DNA of 64,000 nt. Origin: JAGLQA01 sp023135565. GTDB lineage: Bacteria > Acidobacteriota > Aminicenantia > UBA2199. Made by a program: the position numbers and the translations under genes. The notes beneath the pieces were generated by a model. It saw only the letters and a program-made list of their open reading frames with translations, was not told the DNA's origin and searched no databases. The stretch lies in contig DAOWCY010000009.1 of assembly GCA_030639305.1 (NCBI GenBank), positions 1 to 64,000 on the forward strand, given 5' to 3'. Below are positions 7,435 to 15,418 of the stretch, in pieces (position 1 is the stretch's first letter; the number at the start of each line of letters is the position of its first letter).

Positions 7435-9138
7435 ATGGATTTAAAGAAAATTCTTGTAATTGCAGTAGCCGGATTAATGTTTTTTTTATCTTCCACTGCC
7501 CTAATCTCAGGAGCAGATGAAGCTGAAATTAAATGTCCGAGAACGATCAAAGTTGAAACAGCAAAAATTTTAGGGCAGGACTTCAAAGAATATAAAGTTT
7601 TTAAAACAGAAGTCGCTCCCGGAAAAATCGCTGTAAAACCCGTAGTGTCAGGGAAAGTCACCGATGTCAAAGTAACCGAAGGCGATAGCGTATCAAAGGG
7701 CCTGGAATTATTCGTCATCGATAACGCCCTGACAGCAGAGATCGAAAGATTAAAAAACGAAGTGAAAAAATGGCAGAAGACCCTGCGCAAAAGACAGGGT
7801 TGGAAAGTAAGGAGTGAAAGAGCCGAAAAACAGGCCGAAAGAAAGGTTAAAGAAAACCAAACCAAACTCGAAGAAGCTGAAGCAGCAGTACCGAACTACA
7901 CCATAACCGCTCCCGCCGACGGCAAAATCAAATCTCTCAACGTAAGCAAAGACGGTGAAATTAACGCCGGTGAAACAGCCGTGGTAATCGAAGATGCCGG
8001 CCTGATGAAAGCAGTCGTCTCCGTCTCCTCTAATGAAAAAGCGCTCTTTTCGCAGGGCAAAGAAATCCCCGTACTGGTTAAAGAAATCAACTCCGAATAC
8101 AAAGCACTGGTGACCCAGGTTTCTTACAGCGAAGTGGTTCTCTCTATCCGGAACAAAGTAAGAGAAATCAAAGCCGGTCATACCGTACTGTTCAAAATGC
8201 TGAAAGAAGAGCACAAAGACGCCGTAGTGCTGGCCACAGACAGGATATTAAAAGATGACGCCGGCACTTTCGTTTACAAAGTAGACGGTAAATATGCCAA
8301 AAGAACACCTGTGCAAGTCGGCGCGGAAACAGGCGCAAAATCCTTAATCTCAGAGGGCCTTTCCAGCGGTGATGAGATTATCGTGTCCGAGATCCTAACG
8401 GCCAAAGAGGGGACTGTAAAGGAAGCCTTCGAATGCGTACGCGATAATGTCAAAATCAAACTATTGGTGAAAGACCCCGAAACCGGCCGGTTCGTCAAAG
8501 CAGCGAAAGTAGGCAAAGTAAAAAAAGCCAAAGTCAAAAAAGAAAAGGTCGTAAAAGAGAAGACCGCGGAACCCGTAAAACCCAAACCTAAGAAAGTGAA
8601 AAAACCGAAAGTAAAGAAAGAAAGACCCGCGACAGAAGTTCAAAACCACATCACCCTCGGAGTAGGCGGCGGAATTTTCTATGTCAACCAGACCGCATGG
8701 TCAGATGTGTACCCCAAAGCCACAGTTATGTTCGGCGGCAAGATCGGCTACCAGTTCATGCAGAAATTTGAAGTATTCGCCGAAATCAATTCCCTGAAAG
8801 TCACCGGCGAACTGCAGCCCACTTTAGATGAAGTCACGGCTAAAACCACCCCCTTCTACTTCGGCGCCCGGTACTTTTTCAAAACCGGCAAAATCCAACC
8901 TTACGCCGGATTGTCAACCGTTATGCTCAGTTATAAAGAGACCACCGAACTCGGCGAATTCAGCGACAGCGCTTTCGGCCTCTCCCTCCAGGTAGGCACC
9001 TATTTCAACTTCACCCCCAACCTGTCCCTGGATCTCGTACTGAAATACGACAGCCTGAAACTCAAAAACGAAGACTACAACGCTGAAGTCAACATGTCCG
9101 GAGCGCGGTTAATGCTCTTTTTCACTTATAAATTCTAA
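7435..9138 (+). CDS. membrane-fusion (HlyD/RND adaptor-like) protein fused to outer-membrane beta-barrel domain
   Basis: After a signal peptide (residues 1-27) comes a periplasmic-adaptor layout. A first lipoyl half (GKVTDVKVTEGDSVSKG), a helical hairpin rich in K/E (about 95-155), a second lipoyl half (ITAPADGKIKSLNV) and a beta-barrel/membrane-proximal region run to about residue 325. A lysine/proline-rich linker (about 350-400, repeated KVKK/KPK) follows. The last ~165 residues look like an OmpW/OmpA-type barrel: alternating aromatic strands, GAGxYF-like turns and a terminal YKF with C-terminal Phe. The parts are known families; their fusion is unusual. No ABC or RND pump gene is adjacent. 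The next gene starts 24 nt downstream. Confidence 0.8.
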   Translation: MDLKKILVIAVAGLMFFLSSTALISGADEAEIKCPRTIKVETAKILGQDFKEYKVFKTEVAPGKIAVKPVVSGKVTDVKVTEGDSVSKGLELFVIDNALTAEIERLKNEVKKWQKTLRKRQGWKVRSERAEKQAERKVKENQTKLEEAEAAVPNYTITAPADGKIKSLNVSKDGEINAGETAVVIEDAGLMKAVVSVSSNEKALFSQGKEIPVLVKEINSEYKALVTQVSYSEVVLSIRNKVREIKAGHTVLFKMLKEEHKDAVVLATDRILKDDAGTFVYKVDGKYAKRTPVQVGAETGAKSLISEGLSSGDEIIVSEILTAKEGTVKEAFECVRDNVKIKLLVKDPETGRFVKAAKVGKVKKAKVKKEKVVKEKTAEPVKPKPKKVKKPKVKKERPATEVQNHITLGVGGGIFYVNQTAWSDVYPKATVMFGGKIGYQFMQKFEVFAEINSLKVTGELQPTLDEVTAKTTPFYFGARYFFKTGKIQPYAGLSTVMLSYKETTELGEFSDSAFGLSLQVGTYFNFTPNLSLDLVLKYDSLKLKNEDYNAEVNMSGARLMLFFTYKF

Positions 9139-9162
9139 CAAGATTAGAAAGGAGAAAAAATA

Positions 9163-11064
9163 ATGAAAAAAATGAAAATATTCGTTTTGATTTTCCTCCT
9201 GGCATTTGCTTTCTCCCTGGTAGGCCAGGAAAGTAAACCCAAGAAGCTGATCGAAGGTGAAGTTCTCATCACCCGGTTAAGCAAAGACAGCGCCGGATTC
9301 CGGTCGCATTCGATTTTTGCCGTCCCGGTAGTGTTTGAAGAAAACGGCGAAGAAAAAGTAATGGTCTGCTGGTCTGAAGAGACCGGTTTAAAGAACATCT
9401 ACTACACCAAGAAGAAGAATAACCCCACTGCCGAGTGGATGGTGCCCGGCAAGGCCAGTAATACCTGGTGCAACTCCAAAACCCCGCACTTGGCCGTGGA
9501 TCCCAACAAACCCACCATTGTGCATATGTGCTGGGCCGACGGCGAAACCAGGCACAGTAAAGATATCTGGCATACCCGTTATTTCGACGGGGCCTGGGGA
9601 CACGGCATGACCTGGATCAACTGCCACCCCTTTAAGAACAACGATTCTTTCCCCTGGGTATCCATACTCAGCGACGGCACAATCAACTGCGTTTGGGAAT
9701 TTATGGTGCCCAACCCGGTTTCCAAGCAGTATGACAATACCTACCTGCGCAACATCAATAACTGGACCATCGACAACGAACAAATCGCCTGGAGTAGAGA
9801 AGGTCACGGCGTATCCACCAACAAAATACATCATGCCACTCACATCACCATCGCTTCCAGGGGCATGAAATCTTACGCCGCCTGGCAGCAGGGCGAATCC
9901 GGTCACCGCGTGGTCATGTTCTCCGAAAAAAACCAGTTGGAAGATAAGGATGCTCACTGGGCATGGCCCATCCAAATCTCCGCCGATAATCACTCTTTCT
10001 GGCCCAAAATCACCGTGGACTCAAAAGATAACGTCCATGTCATGTGGGGTCAACTGCGCGGCAAATACGGTTATAGAGCCAGGATTTTCGGTGAATGGGA
10101 ACCCATGACTAACATCAACAAGGGCCGCGGCAGCCGCACCTTCTTCGATATCCAGGCCGATGATACCAACGACATGGTGCACGCCGTATTCCGCGGCGAC
10201 GGCATTCATCTCTATTACAGCGCCAAATCCATCGGCAACCTCAATGCCTGGGCCCAGGAAGTACAGTTTACCGAAATCTGCCGCGACTGCTCCCATGCCG
10301 ACCTCTTCGTTGATACTCACGGCCAGGTGCACGTAGGCTACAGCGACATCCCCGCCGGAGCCTCCCATTCCAGGGACATCGTATATGCCACCTTCAAAGC
10401 CCCCTCCGAGGATATCAACATCGCCGCCGGCGAATTCCCCAAAGCCGATTTTACCATGAATATAGACAGCACCACTGTCGTAGAAGGCTCCTCGGTAACT
10501 TTCGACGCCTCTCCCAGTTCCTCCCCCGGCGGAAATATTAGCGCTTATTACTGGAACTTCAACGATTTTAATAATCCCGACCACTATGACTTCGACAAAA
10601 TGAAAGGAAAATCCATCACCCACACCTTTGAGAAGGAAGGCTTTTACACCGCCACCTTGTCCGTGCTCGACAGCAGCAAGGGCCTCATCGGCACCAAGAA
10701 AGTAACCCTCGAAGTTATCAGCGGGCCGCTTCCCCCCCTCAGCGCCACAGTAGACGACTTCTTAAACAGGGGTTTTGTTTACCGCGACTGGATCAACCTG
10801 CTGAATTGGGAAGAGAATCCCCAGAATACCGCTTTAGGCTTTACCATCGACAGCTACAACCTCTACAGGAGACAAGCCGGAACAGAAGCTGAATGGACGC
10901 CGTTGGCCACTGTCTCCGGCACCACTTTCTCTTATTATGACAAAGGTTTTACCACCCAGCCGGATACCGCATACTATCAATACGGTATCTCCCTTACTGC
11001 CGATGTCGGCGGTAATAGTATGGAAAGTACCATCACTTTAGCAACAAGAGTAGATAATATTTAA
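9163..11064 (+). CDS. secreted beta-propeller (BNR/sialidase-like) protein with PKD and FN3 domains
   Basis: A cleavable signal peptide precedes about 400 residues of propeller-like repeats with conserved Trp/His and Asp-box-like segments (for example TPHLAVDPNKPTIVHMCW). A PKD domain follows (about 425-520; VTFDASPSSS and YYWNFND are its hallmarks). A fibronectin-III-like end (about 530-633) contains YNLYRR and a YYQYG strand. It is probably an exported carbohydrate-binding or carbohydrate-processing surface protein. No catalytic residues can be assigned. AAAGGAG lies 8 nt upstream of ATG 9163. It shares the 7363 promoter with the adaptor-barrel gene and ends before the hairpin at 11081. Confidence 0.8.
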   Translation: MKKMKIFVLIFLLAFAFSLVGQESKPKKLIEGEVLITRLSKDSAGFRSHSIFAVPVVFEENGEEKVMVCWSEETGLKNIYYTKKKNNPTAEWMVPGKASNTWCNSKTPHLAVDPNKPTIVHMCWADGETRHSKDIWHTRYFDGAWGHGMTWINCHPFKNNDSFPWVSILSDGTINCVWEFMVPNPVSKQYDNTYLRNINNWTIDNEQIAWSREGHGVSTNKIHHATHITIASRGMKSYAAWQQGESGHRVVMFSEKNQLEDKDAHWAWPIQISADNHSFWPKITVDSKDNVHVMWGQLRGKYGYRARIFGEWEPMTNINKGRGSRTFFDIQADDTNDMVHAVFRGDGIHLYYSAKSIGNLNAWAQEVQFTEICRDCSHADLFVDTHGQVHVGYSDIPAGASHSRDIVYATFKAPSEDINIAAGEFPKADFTMNIDSTTVVEGSSVTFDASPSSSPGGNISAYYWNFNDFNNPDHYDFDKMKGKSITHTFEKEGFYTATLSVLDSSKGLIGTKKVTLEVISGPLPPLSATVDDFLNRGFVYRDWINLLNWEENPQNTALGFTIDSYNLYRRQAGTEAEWTPLATVSGTTFSYYDKGFTTQPDTAYYQYGISLTADVGGNSMESTITLATRVDNI

Positions 11065-11080
11065 CTATCTTTAGATAGAA

Positions 11081-11130
11081 TAACAGGATGCCCTTTTTTC
11101 AAGTTTCGGCTTGAAAAAAGGGCCCTGTTA
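11081..11130 (+). terminator. long hairpin after the PKD gene
   Basis: An inverted repeat (TAACAGG...CCCTTTTTTCAAG, loop TTTCGG, CTTGAAAAAAGGG..CCTGTTA) begins 16 nt after the stop codon. The stem is about 20 bp with small imperfections and carries an internal T/A tract. It is probably a terminator or mRNA-stabilising structure. Confidence 0.65.
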
Positions 11131-11184
11131 TGATAGAATGTCCTTGATGGCAGTATTAAACGATAGTTTTGACAGGATAAAATG

Positions 11185-11215
11185 CCCTACCGGGAACGGT
11201 GGGGTATTTTTTTTT
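11185..11215 (+). terminator. rho-independent terminator
   Basis: CCCTACCG and CGGTGGGG form a stem around a GGAA loop and are followed by TATTTTTTTTT. It lies before the BamE-like gene and separates the two transcription units. Confidence 0.75.
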
Positions 11216-11262
11216 ACAGTGCAAAAATTTATGAAAAAAAATAGAAAAGGAGGTAGAGAAAA

Positions 11263-12081
11263 ATGAAAAAAGTTAGTTTTCCACTTATTGTTATTTTTTT
11301 GTTAGGTTTTTCTTTTGTCTTGAGCGGTAATATACCCAGGGACATTTATGGTCAGGGTAATGCCCGCTGGGGAGACAGCAAAGCCCATACGAAGAAAAGG
11401 TTCGCCAATAGACGGCGCACCAACGTGGCAAAAGTTTCCCAGAGCACAAATACCGTTGTCATCGACTACGTGGGGGAACGAATCAACCGGAAAAAATATG
11501 AGTTTAGTAAAAACCGGCTGGTCAAGATACACGTCTATTACAACAACCCGTCGCGAAGAGTTTTAAAGACCCACACCCAAAAATATGGCAATCCCACGCT
11601 GGCAGGAGGCTATTACACCTGGAACTTCCCCTCCACCATCATCAAGCACAAAAGGGGCTCCCAAAAAGTCTTATTCAGGGATTCTTCCTATGTTTCAGGG
11701 AAAGCAAGCAAGCAGCAGAATATCGACAGGGTCACATTGAAAATGACCACCAGCCAGGTAAGGGCGCTGATGGGTACGCCTGTATCCACCGCCACCGCTG
11801 CGGGCGGGATCTCCTATTACCGCTACAGCACCGGCACCATCACCTTCAAGTTCGGCAGGGTGATAAAGGTCACCCGGGGAACCGGCTCGGTAGCGAGAAA
11901 AGGCGCTAACCAGGGGAATATAGATAGCATCAGGATCGGCATGACCACTGCTCAAGTAGAAGCCATAATGGGCAAACCCGTTACTGTCAATGCCCTTGGG
12001 AATTTATTGGTTTACAATTACAGCACCGGGAAGATTGCCTTTAAGTTTAGAAAAGTTGCCAATGTGCAGAAAATCAATTAA
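11263..12081 (+). CDS. exported protein with two BamE/SmpA-like repeats, paralogue A
   Basis: A signal peptide is followed by a ~130-residue N-terminal domain (GNARWGDSKAHTKKR at its start). Two ~55-residue repeats come next (about 155-205 and 218-272). Each contains an IDxVxxxMTxxQVxxLMGxP helix-turn typical of the SmpA/OmlA (BamE-like) fold, then a YxYSTGxxxFKF beta hairpin. BamE-like domains bind outer-membrane assembly or peptidoglycan factors; the exact role here is unknown. AAGGAGG lies 8 nt before ATG 11263. The next gene is a clear paralogue in tandem, with identical YSTGT and GTPVSTATA blocks. Confidence 0.75.
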   Translation: MKKVSFPLIVIFLLGFSFVLSGNIPRDIYGQGNARWGDSKAHTKKRFANRRRTNVAKVSQSTNTVVIDYVGERINRKKYEFSKNRLVKIHVYYNNPSRRVLKTHTQKYGNPTLAGGYYTWNFPSTIIKHKRGSQKVLFRDSSYVSGKASKQQNIDRVTLKMTTSQVRALMGTPVSTATAAGGISYYRYSTGTITFKFGRVIKVTRGTGSVARKGANQGNIDSIRIGMTTAQVEAIMGKPVTVNALGNLLVYNYSTGKIAFKFRKVANVQKIN

Positions 12082-12101
12082 AACGCATTAAAAAAATAAT
12101 G

Positions 12102-12129
12102 TTTTTTTAAGACTAAGCTTGAAAAAAAA
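12102..12129. repeat. small AAG...CTTG hairpin, copy 3
   Basis: The stem is a T-run with AAG pairing with CTTGAAAAAAA around ACTAAG. It matches the hairpins at 5302-5330 and 11091-11117 and follows the stop codon at 12081 by 20 nt. Confidence 0.5.
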
Positions 12130-12130
12130 T

Positions 12131-12197
12131 CAAAGCCCGCGGCGCGGGCACCCTATGAGCCGCTCCGCGGCAGTACAACAGGGGCTGGCTACCGGGA
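12131..12197. repeat. dispersed GC-rich palindromic repeat
   Basis: It contains the CCCGCGGCGCGGG palindrome and CCTATGAGCCGCTCCGCGGC, blocks also found at 41848, 46306, 50070 and 61801. It fills the gap between the two BamE-like paralogues. Confidence 0.65.
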
Positions 12198-12233
12198 ATT
12201 TGATTAAAATCAAAAAAGGAGGGACAGCTTAAA

Positions 12234-13061
12234 ATGAAAAAAAACAATTTTACATTTTTTGTTATTTTGTTATTTGGATTATCTCTTTTTGTCAGCGGCA
12301 GTGTGCCCGGTAACATCGATGGTTACGGTAAAGCAAGGTGGGGAGACAGCAAGGCCAAAACAAAGAAAAGGCTCGCCTTAAAGCCCGCTGATATAGCAAA
12401 GATTACCGAACGTAATAATTTCATCATCGTTGATTACAAGGACCCGGAAAGCAGCCAAAAGCAGAAGAAATATGAGTTCAGCAGCAGCCGGCTGGTGAGG
12501 CTTCACATCCTTTACAATAAGACGCCTAAACGAGTTTTGAACACCCTCACCAATGATTACGGCGCTCACTCCAGGCTGGAAAACGGTGTTTACTACTGGA
12601 CATTTCCCTCCACAGTCATCAAGCACGAAGGAGGCGCCCAAAAAGCGGTTTTCAGGGATTCTTCCTTTGGCACCACGGGCAAGCATCAGGATATAGACAA
12701 GGTCAAAGTGGGCATGACTACCGATGCGGTCCGGGAGTTAATGGGCACGCCGGTATCCACCGCCACCGCTTCCGGGGGTATCACCTATTACCGTTACAGC
12801 ACCGGCACCGTCACCTTCAAGTTAAGCCGCGTGGCAGGGGTCACCAAAGGAGGCGAGGTAGAGAAAAAGGAACCCAAAGAGAAAGAGAATAAGGGGAATA
12901 TAGACCGCGTCAAGGCAGGCATGACCATTGCTCAAGTAGAAGCCATAATGGGCAAACCCACAATGTCGATTCCATTTGGTAATTTATTGATTTACAATTA
13001 CAGCACCGGGAGCATCTCCTTTAAGAACCGCAAAGTTGCCGGTATCCGGAAAATCAAGTAA
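12234..13061 (+). CDS. exported protein with two BamE/SmpA-like repeats, paralogue B
   Basis: This tandem paralogue of 11263-12081 has the same architecture: signal peptide, N-terminal domain opening with GYGKARWGDSKAKTKKR, then two SmpA-like repeats. It differs by a charged linker (KKEPKEKENKG) between the repeats, which is shorter in A. Identity is highest in the repeats and lowest in the N-terminal domain, as expected after duplication and divergence. AGGAGG lies about 10 nt before ATG 12234. A strong hairpin follows at 13087. The function is unknown beyond an envelope location. Confidence 0.75.
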   Translation: MKKNNFTFFVILLFGLSLFVSGSVPGNIDGYGKARWGDSKAKTKKRLALKPADIAKITERNNFIIVDYKDPESSQKQKKYEFSSSRLVRLHILYNKTPKRVLNTLTNDYGAHSRLENGVYYWTFPSTVIKHEGGAQKAVFRDSSFGTTGKHQDIDKVKVGMTTDAVRELMGTPVSTATASGGITYYRYSTGTVTFKLSRVAGVTKGGEVEKKEPKEKENKGNIDRVKAGMTIAQVEAIMGKPTMSIPFGNLLIYNYSTGSISFKNRKVAGIRKIK

Positions 13062-13086
13062 AAGGCAATTAGAAAATGAAATATTA

Positions 13087-13119
13087 TAGTCAAGCGCTCC
13101 TACCGGGAGCGTTTGACTA
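13087..13119 (+). terminator. 14-bp hairpin downstream of paralogue B
   Basis: TAGTCAAGCGCTCC pairs with GGAGCGTTTGACTA (one G-U) around a short loop, 26 nt after the stop. It is followed by TATTTCG, not a full T-run, so termination may be partial. Confidence 0.6.
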
Positions 13120-13172
13120 TTTCGCCGCCATATTCCCCCGCGGGAAGGCATTGCAGATGATCGAGCGCAGGG

Positions 13173-14087
13173 ATGGAGTTTTATTACATGTGGTTTCCAT
13201 TTATTCGCAATCATAGAGATAACCCTATCAAACGGCGCATACGGGTTGTGCTTTTTTTTCTTATTTTTTGTGTGTTAGGCGCCGGTTTTTTTTATTATTA
13301 TGCAAAAAAAGAAACCGCCGCAGTCCTGCATACCCCTTTCGAGATAGTAGACAAATCGGGCAATAGGCGGGAATACCGGGTTTTTCTGCCCCCCTGGAGC
13401 GGGGATAAGCCGCTGCCCCTGCTGGTTTATTTTCACGGCGTCTGGTCTGAAGAATTCAAACGTTTACCCGCCTTGAAGCATTACACCGGCAGCCCCATTG
13501 AGGAAACCGGGTTAATAGAATTGAGTAAAAGGAAAGGATTTGTATTATTGGTTCCCGAAGCTTTTTATGAATTTAAGAGTTTGCGCGGTCTCCCGGCCAG
13601 GGGCTGGCAGATCGAAAAAGAGATAGACGGCATAGAGAAGATGATCGACCGGGTCGCCGCCGAGTACAAAATCTCTAAGCGGGAAATTTATCTAAGTGGA
13701 ATATCCGCCGGAGCCATGTTTTGTCATTATTTAGCTAATAAACGACCCGGTGTTTACGCGGCAATTATTTCTCATTCCCAGGGCTATACCGATATAGAAG
13801 GGCGGGGCATAGTGCTTTCGCCTGCAAAAAAAGGGCCGCGGTTCGGGGTATTATTTGCTTATTGTAAAGGCGACTACCCCAATCTAATCGGGTACTGCAA
13901 AGAATCCTGCAAAAAATACAAAGACGCCGGTTACCCGGTTGAATTATTACCGGACTTGCTGCCTCCCGGTCATGCATGGTCGTCCCCCAGCAGTGAAATA
14001 TTTTGGAACCTGCTGCAAAAGTTAGCTGGCCGGGCGCGAAAAACCTGCGATAGAAAAGTAATAAATTTGCTGTCTTGTTTTGATTGA
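13173..14087 (+). CDS. membrane-anchored alpha/beta hydrolase (esterase/PHB-depolymerase-like)
   Basis: A basic N-terminus and one membrane segment (about residues 23-42) anchor a periplasmic or exported alpha/beta-hydrolase domain. Visible elements are the LLVYFHGVW oxyanion-strand region (about residue 86), the nucleophile elbow GISAG (about residue 182) and a C-terminal PPGHAWSSP holding the likely catalytic His. It is related in style to the 5845-7317 esterase but shorter, without the beta-rich tail. The start is either ATG 13173 or ATG 13188; neither has a strong Shine-Dalgarno. The promoter of the next operon overlaps its stop codon. Confidence 0.78.
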   Translation: MEFYYMWFPFIRNHRDNPIKRRIRVVLFFLIFCVLGAGFFYYYAKKETAAVLHTPFEIVDKSGNRREYRVFLPPWSGDKPLPLLVYFHGVWSEEFKRLPALKHYTGSPIEETGLIELSKRKGFVLLVPEAFYEFKSLRGLPARGWQIEKEIDGIEKMIDRVAAEYKISKREIYLSGISAGAMFCHYLANKRPGVYAAIISHSQGYTDIEGRGIVLSPAKKGPRFGVLFAYCKGDYPNLIGYCKESCKKYKDAGYPVELLPDLLPPGHAWSSPSSEIFWNLLQKLAGRARKTCDRKVINLLSCFD

Positions 14088-14112
14088 CACCTCATGCTAT
14101 TTACTATATAAT
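14084..14112 (+). promoter_or_regulatory. consensus promoter of the ATPase/PIN operon
   Basis: TTGACA (14084-14089) and TATAAT (14107-14112) are exact consensus hexamers 17 nt apart, overlapping the stop codon of the upstream hydrolase. GGAGG at 14118-14122 precedes the first ATG at 14135. The four following genes have no other obvious promoter. Confidence 0.85.
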
Positions 14113-14134
14113 AACCTGGAGGTAAAATCGGAAA

Positions 14135-15418
14135 ATGGCAAGCGCACCATATCAAGTAAAAAAGTTTTACTTTTTAGAATATTTTTACATTCTTTTAAAG
14201 AGCATAGAAAAACACGCACGCGAACAGGATGCTCTCGATATGTTCAAGCTCCTGAGAGAAACACATTCACTGGGAGACTCAAAATATAAAAGACTAACAA
14301 GCAGCGAGGAAGAGCAGTCAAGTCGTCAAGTTAAGCTTTTATACTATACCTTTAAGCAGGTGGCTGCGGAGGCATTGGAATACCGGTTGATCGATTTTGA
14401 TGAAAAAAACGGGAAATATTCTCTCTCTATGAAGGGAAAAGAGCTTCTCAGTCATTATGAAGAAGGGAATTCATACGAGTTCAATAAGAAATTGTTTCCT
14501 CTCATGGAAGAGAAATTTAAGGCCTTCTACGAAATAATCAATTTTTGTTACGAGCAAAATAAAAATAAAAGCGGCCTCTTAGTATTTCCTCTCTATTCAC
14601 CTATAAAATTAGATTTCAAGAAAAGTGAAATCAAGACGACTAAAGATATACTGGATTATTCACGGGCTTTGCAGAAAAAATTAGAACAGGACATAGAGGA
14701 ATTTATAGGAAAAAGTATAGACCTCACTCAATATAACGATGAGCTTATCCAAAATCTTAAAAAAGCTTGCTTGCTGCCGCAAGATGAATCAGGCAAGTTT
14801 GCACCGGATAAATATAATTCAATGATTATCAGGTTCAGGAAATTCTGGCTAAAGACATTCCTAAACCAAATCTATGGTTACAAATCGGGATTTCCTTCTT
14901 TCGATATATGGACATATCGAGGTAAGCAAATAGGAGCCCTCCACGTGACTGAATTCTATCCCGGTTTCAGCGGTAGGATCGTCTACCCCACATCGGTTAT
15001 CGTCGATCATGAGACAAACGGTGATTTTGAGAAACTATTCGATTATGCAAACGGCTATTCTCTTTATATCCATTCCCCTTCATGGGCAGATCCGGAAAAC
15101 CAGGATAAGTTTGTCGATGCTCTACTCGATGCTTATTTTAGCTCGAGAAAAACAAATAGAAGTTATTTTGTCGGCCTTCCCGACATTAGGGAATTGGTCT
15201 GCTACAAAATGAGAATTTCTCAACACCTGTTCAATGTATTTTTAGAGAAGGCGTATCTCCTGAATCTGAAAGGGGAATTGAAAGTTAAAATATCCCTTGA
15301 GGCCGACAAGCTGCCCCACGAAACGAATGCCATGTATTTGAAAAGAGAGCCGGTTATGGTGAACGCAAAGTATCGAAACATTATCGCGATAGATATCGCC
15401 GAAAGGAGGAATCAATGA
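14135..15418 (+). CDS. protein of unknown function, first gene of a four-gene ATPase/PIN operon
   Basis: I do not recognise this 427-residue protein. The first ~110 residues are helical and end in a strand-turn-strand (LIDFDEKNGKYSLSMKGKELL), which resembles a winged-helix DNA-binding domain. A charged helical middle part follows. The C-terminal half is alpha/beta (FDIWTYRGKQIGALHVTEF, then IVYPTSVIVDH) with no transmembrane segment. The ATG overlaps nothing upstream, while its stop overlaps the ATG of the ATPase gene (15415-15418, ATGA), so the two are translationally coupled. It is probably the target-recognition or regulatory subunit of the module; that role is inference. Confidence 0.7.
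   Translation: MASAPYQVKKFYFLEYFYILLKSIEKHAREQDALDMFKLLRETHSLGDSKYKRLTSSEEEQSSRQVKLLYYTFKQVAAEALEYRLIDFDEKNGKYSLSMKGKELLSHYEEGNSYEFNKKLFPLMEEKFKAFYEIINFCYEQNKNKSGLLVFPLYSPIKLDFKKSEIKTTKDILDYSRALQKKLEQDIEEFIGKSIDLTQYNDELIQNLKKACLLPQDESGKFAPDKYNSMIIRFRKFWLKTFLNQIYGYKSGFPSFDIWTYRGKQIGALHVTEFYPGFSGRIVYPTSVIVDHETNGDFEKLFDYANGYSLYIHSPSWADPENQDKFVDALLDAYFSSRKTNRSYFVGLPDIRELVCYKMRISQHLFNVFLEKAYLLNLKGELKVKISLEADKLPHETNAMYLKREPVMVNAKYRNIIAIDIAERRNQ

Noticed and set aside
9388..10623. Two ~200-residue minus-strand frames opposite the PKD gene
   Set aside because: They are glycine/valine-rich shadows of a GC-biased coding strand; the plus-strand gene has signal peptide, domains and Shine-Dalgarno.
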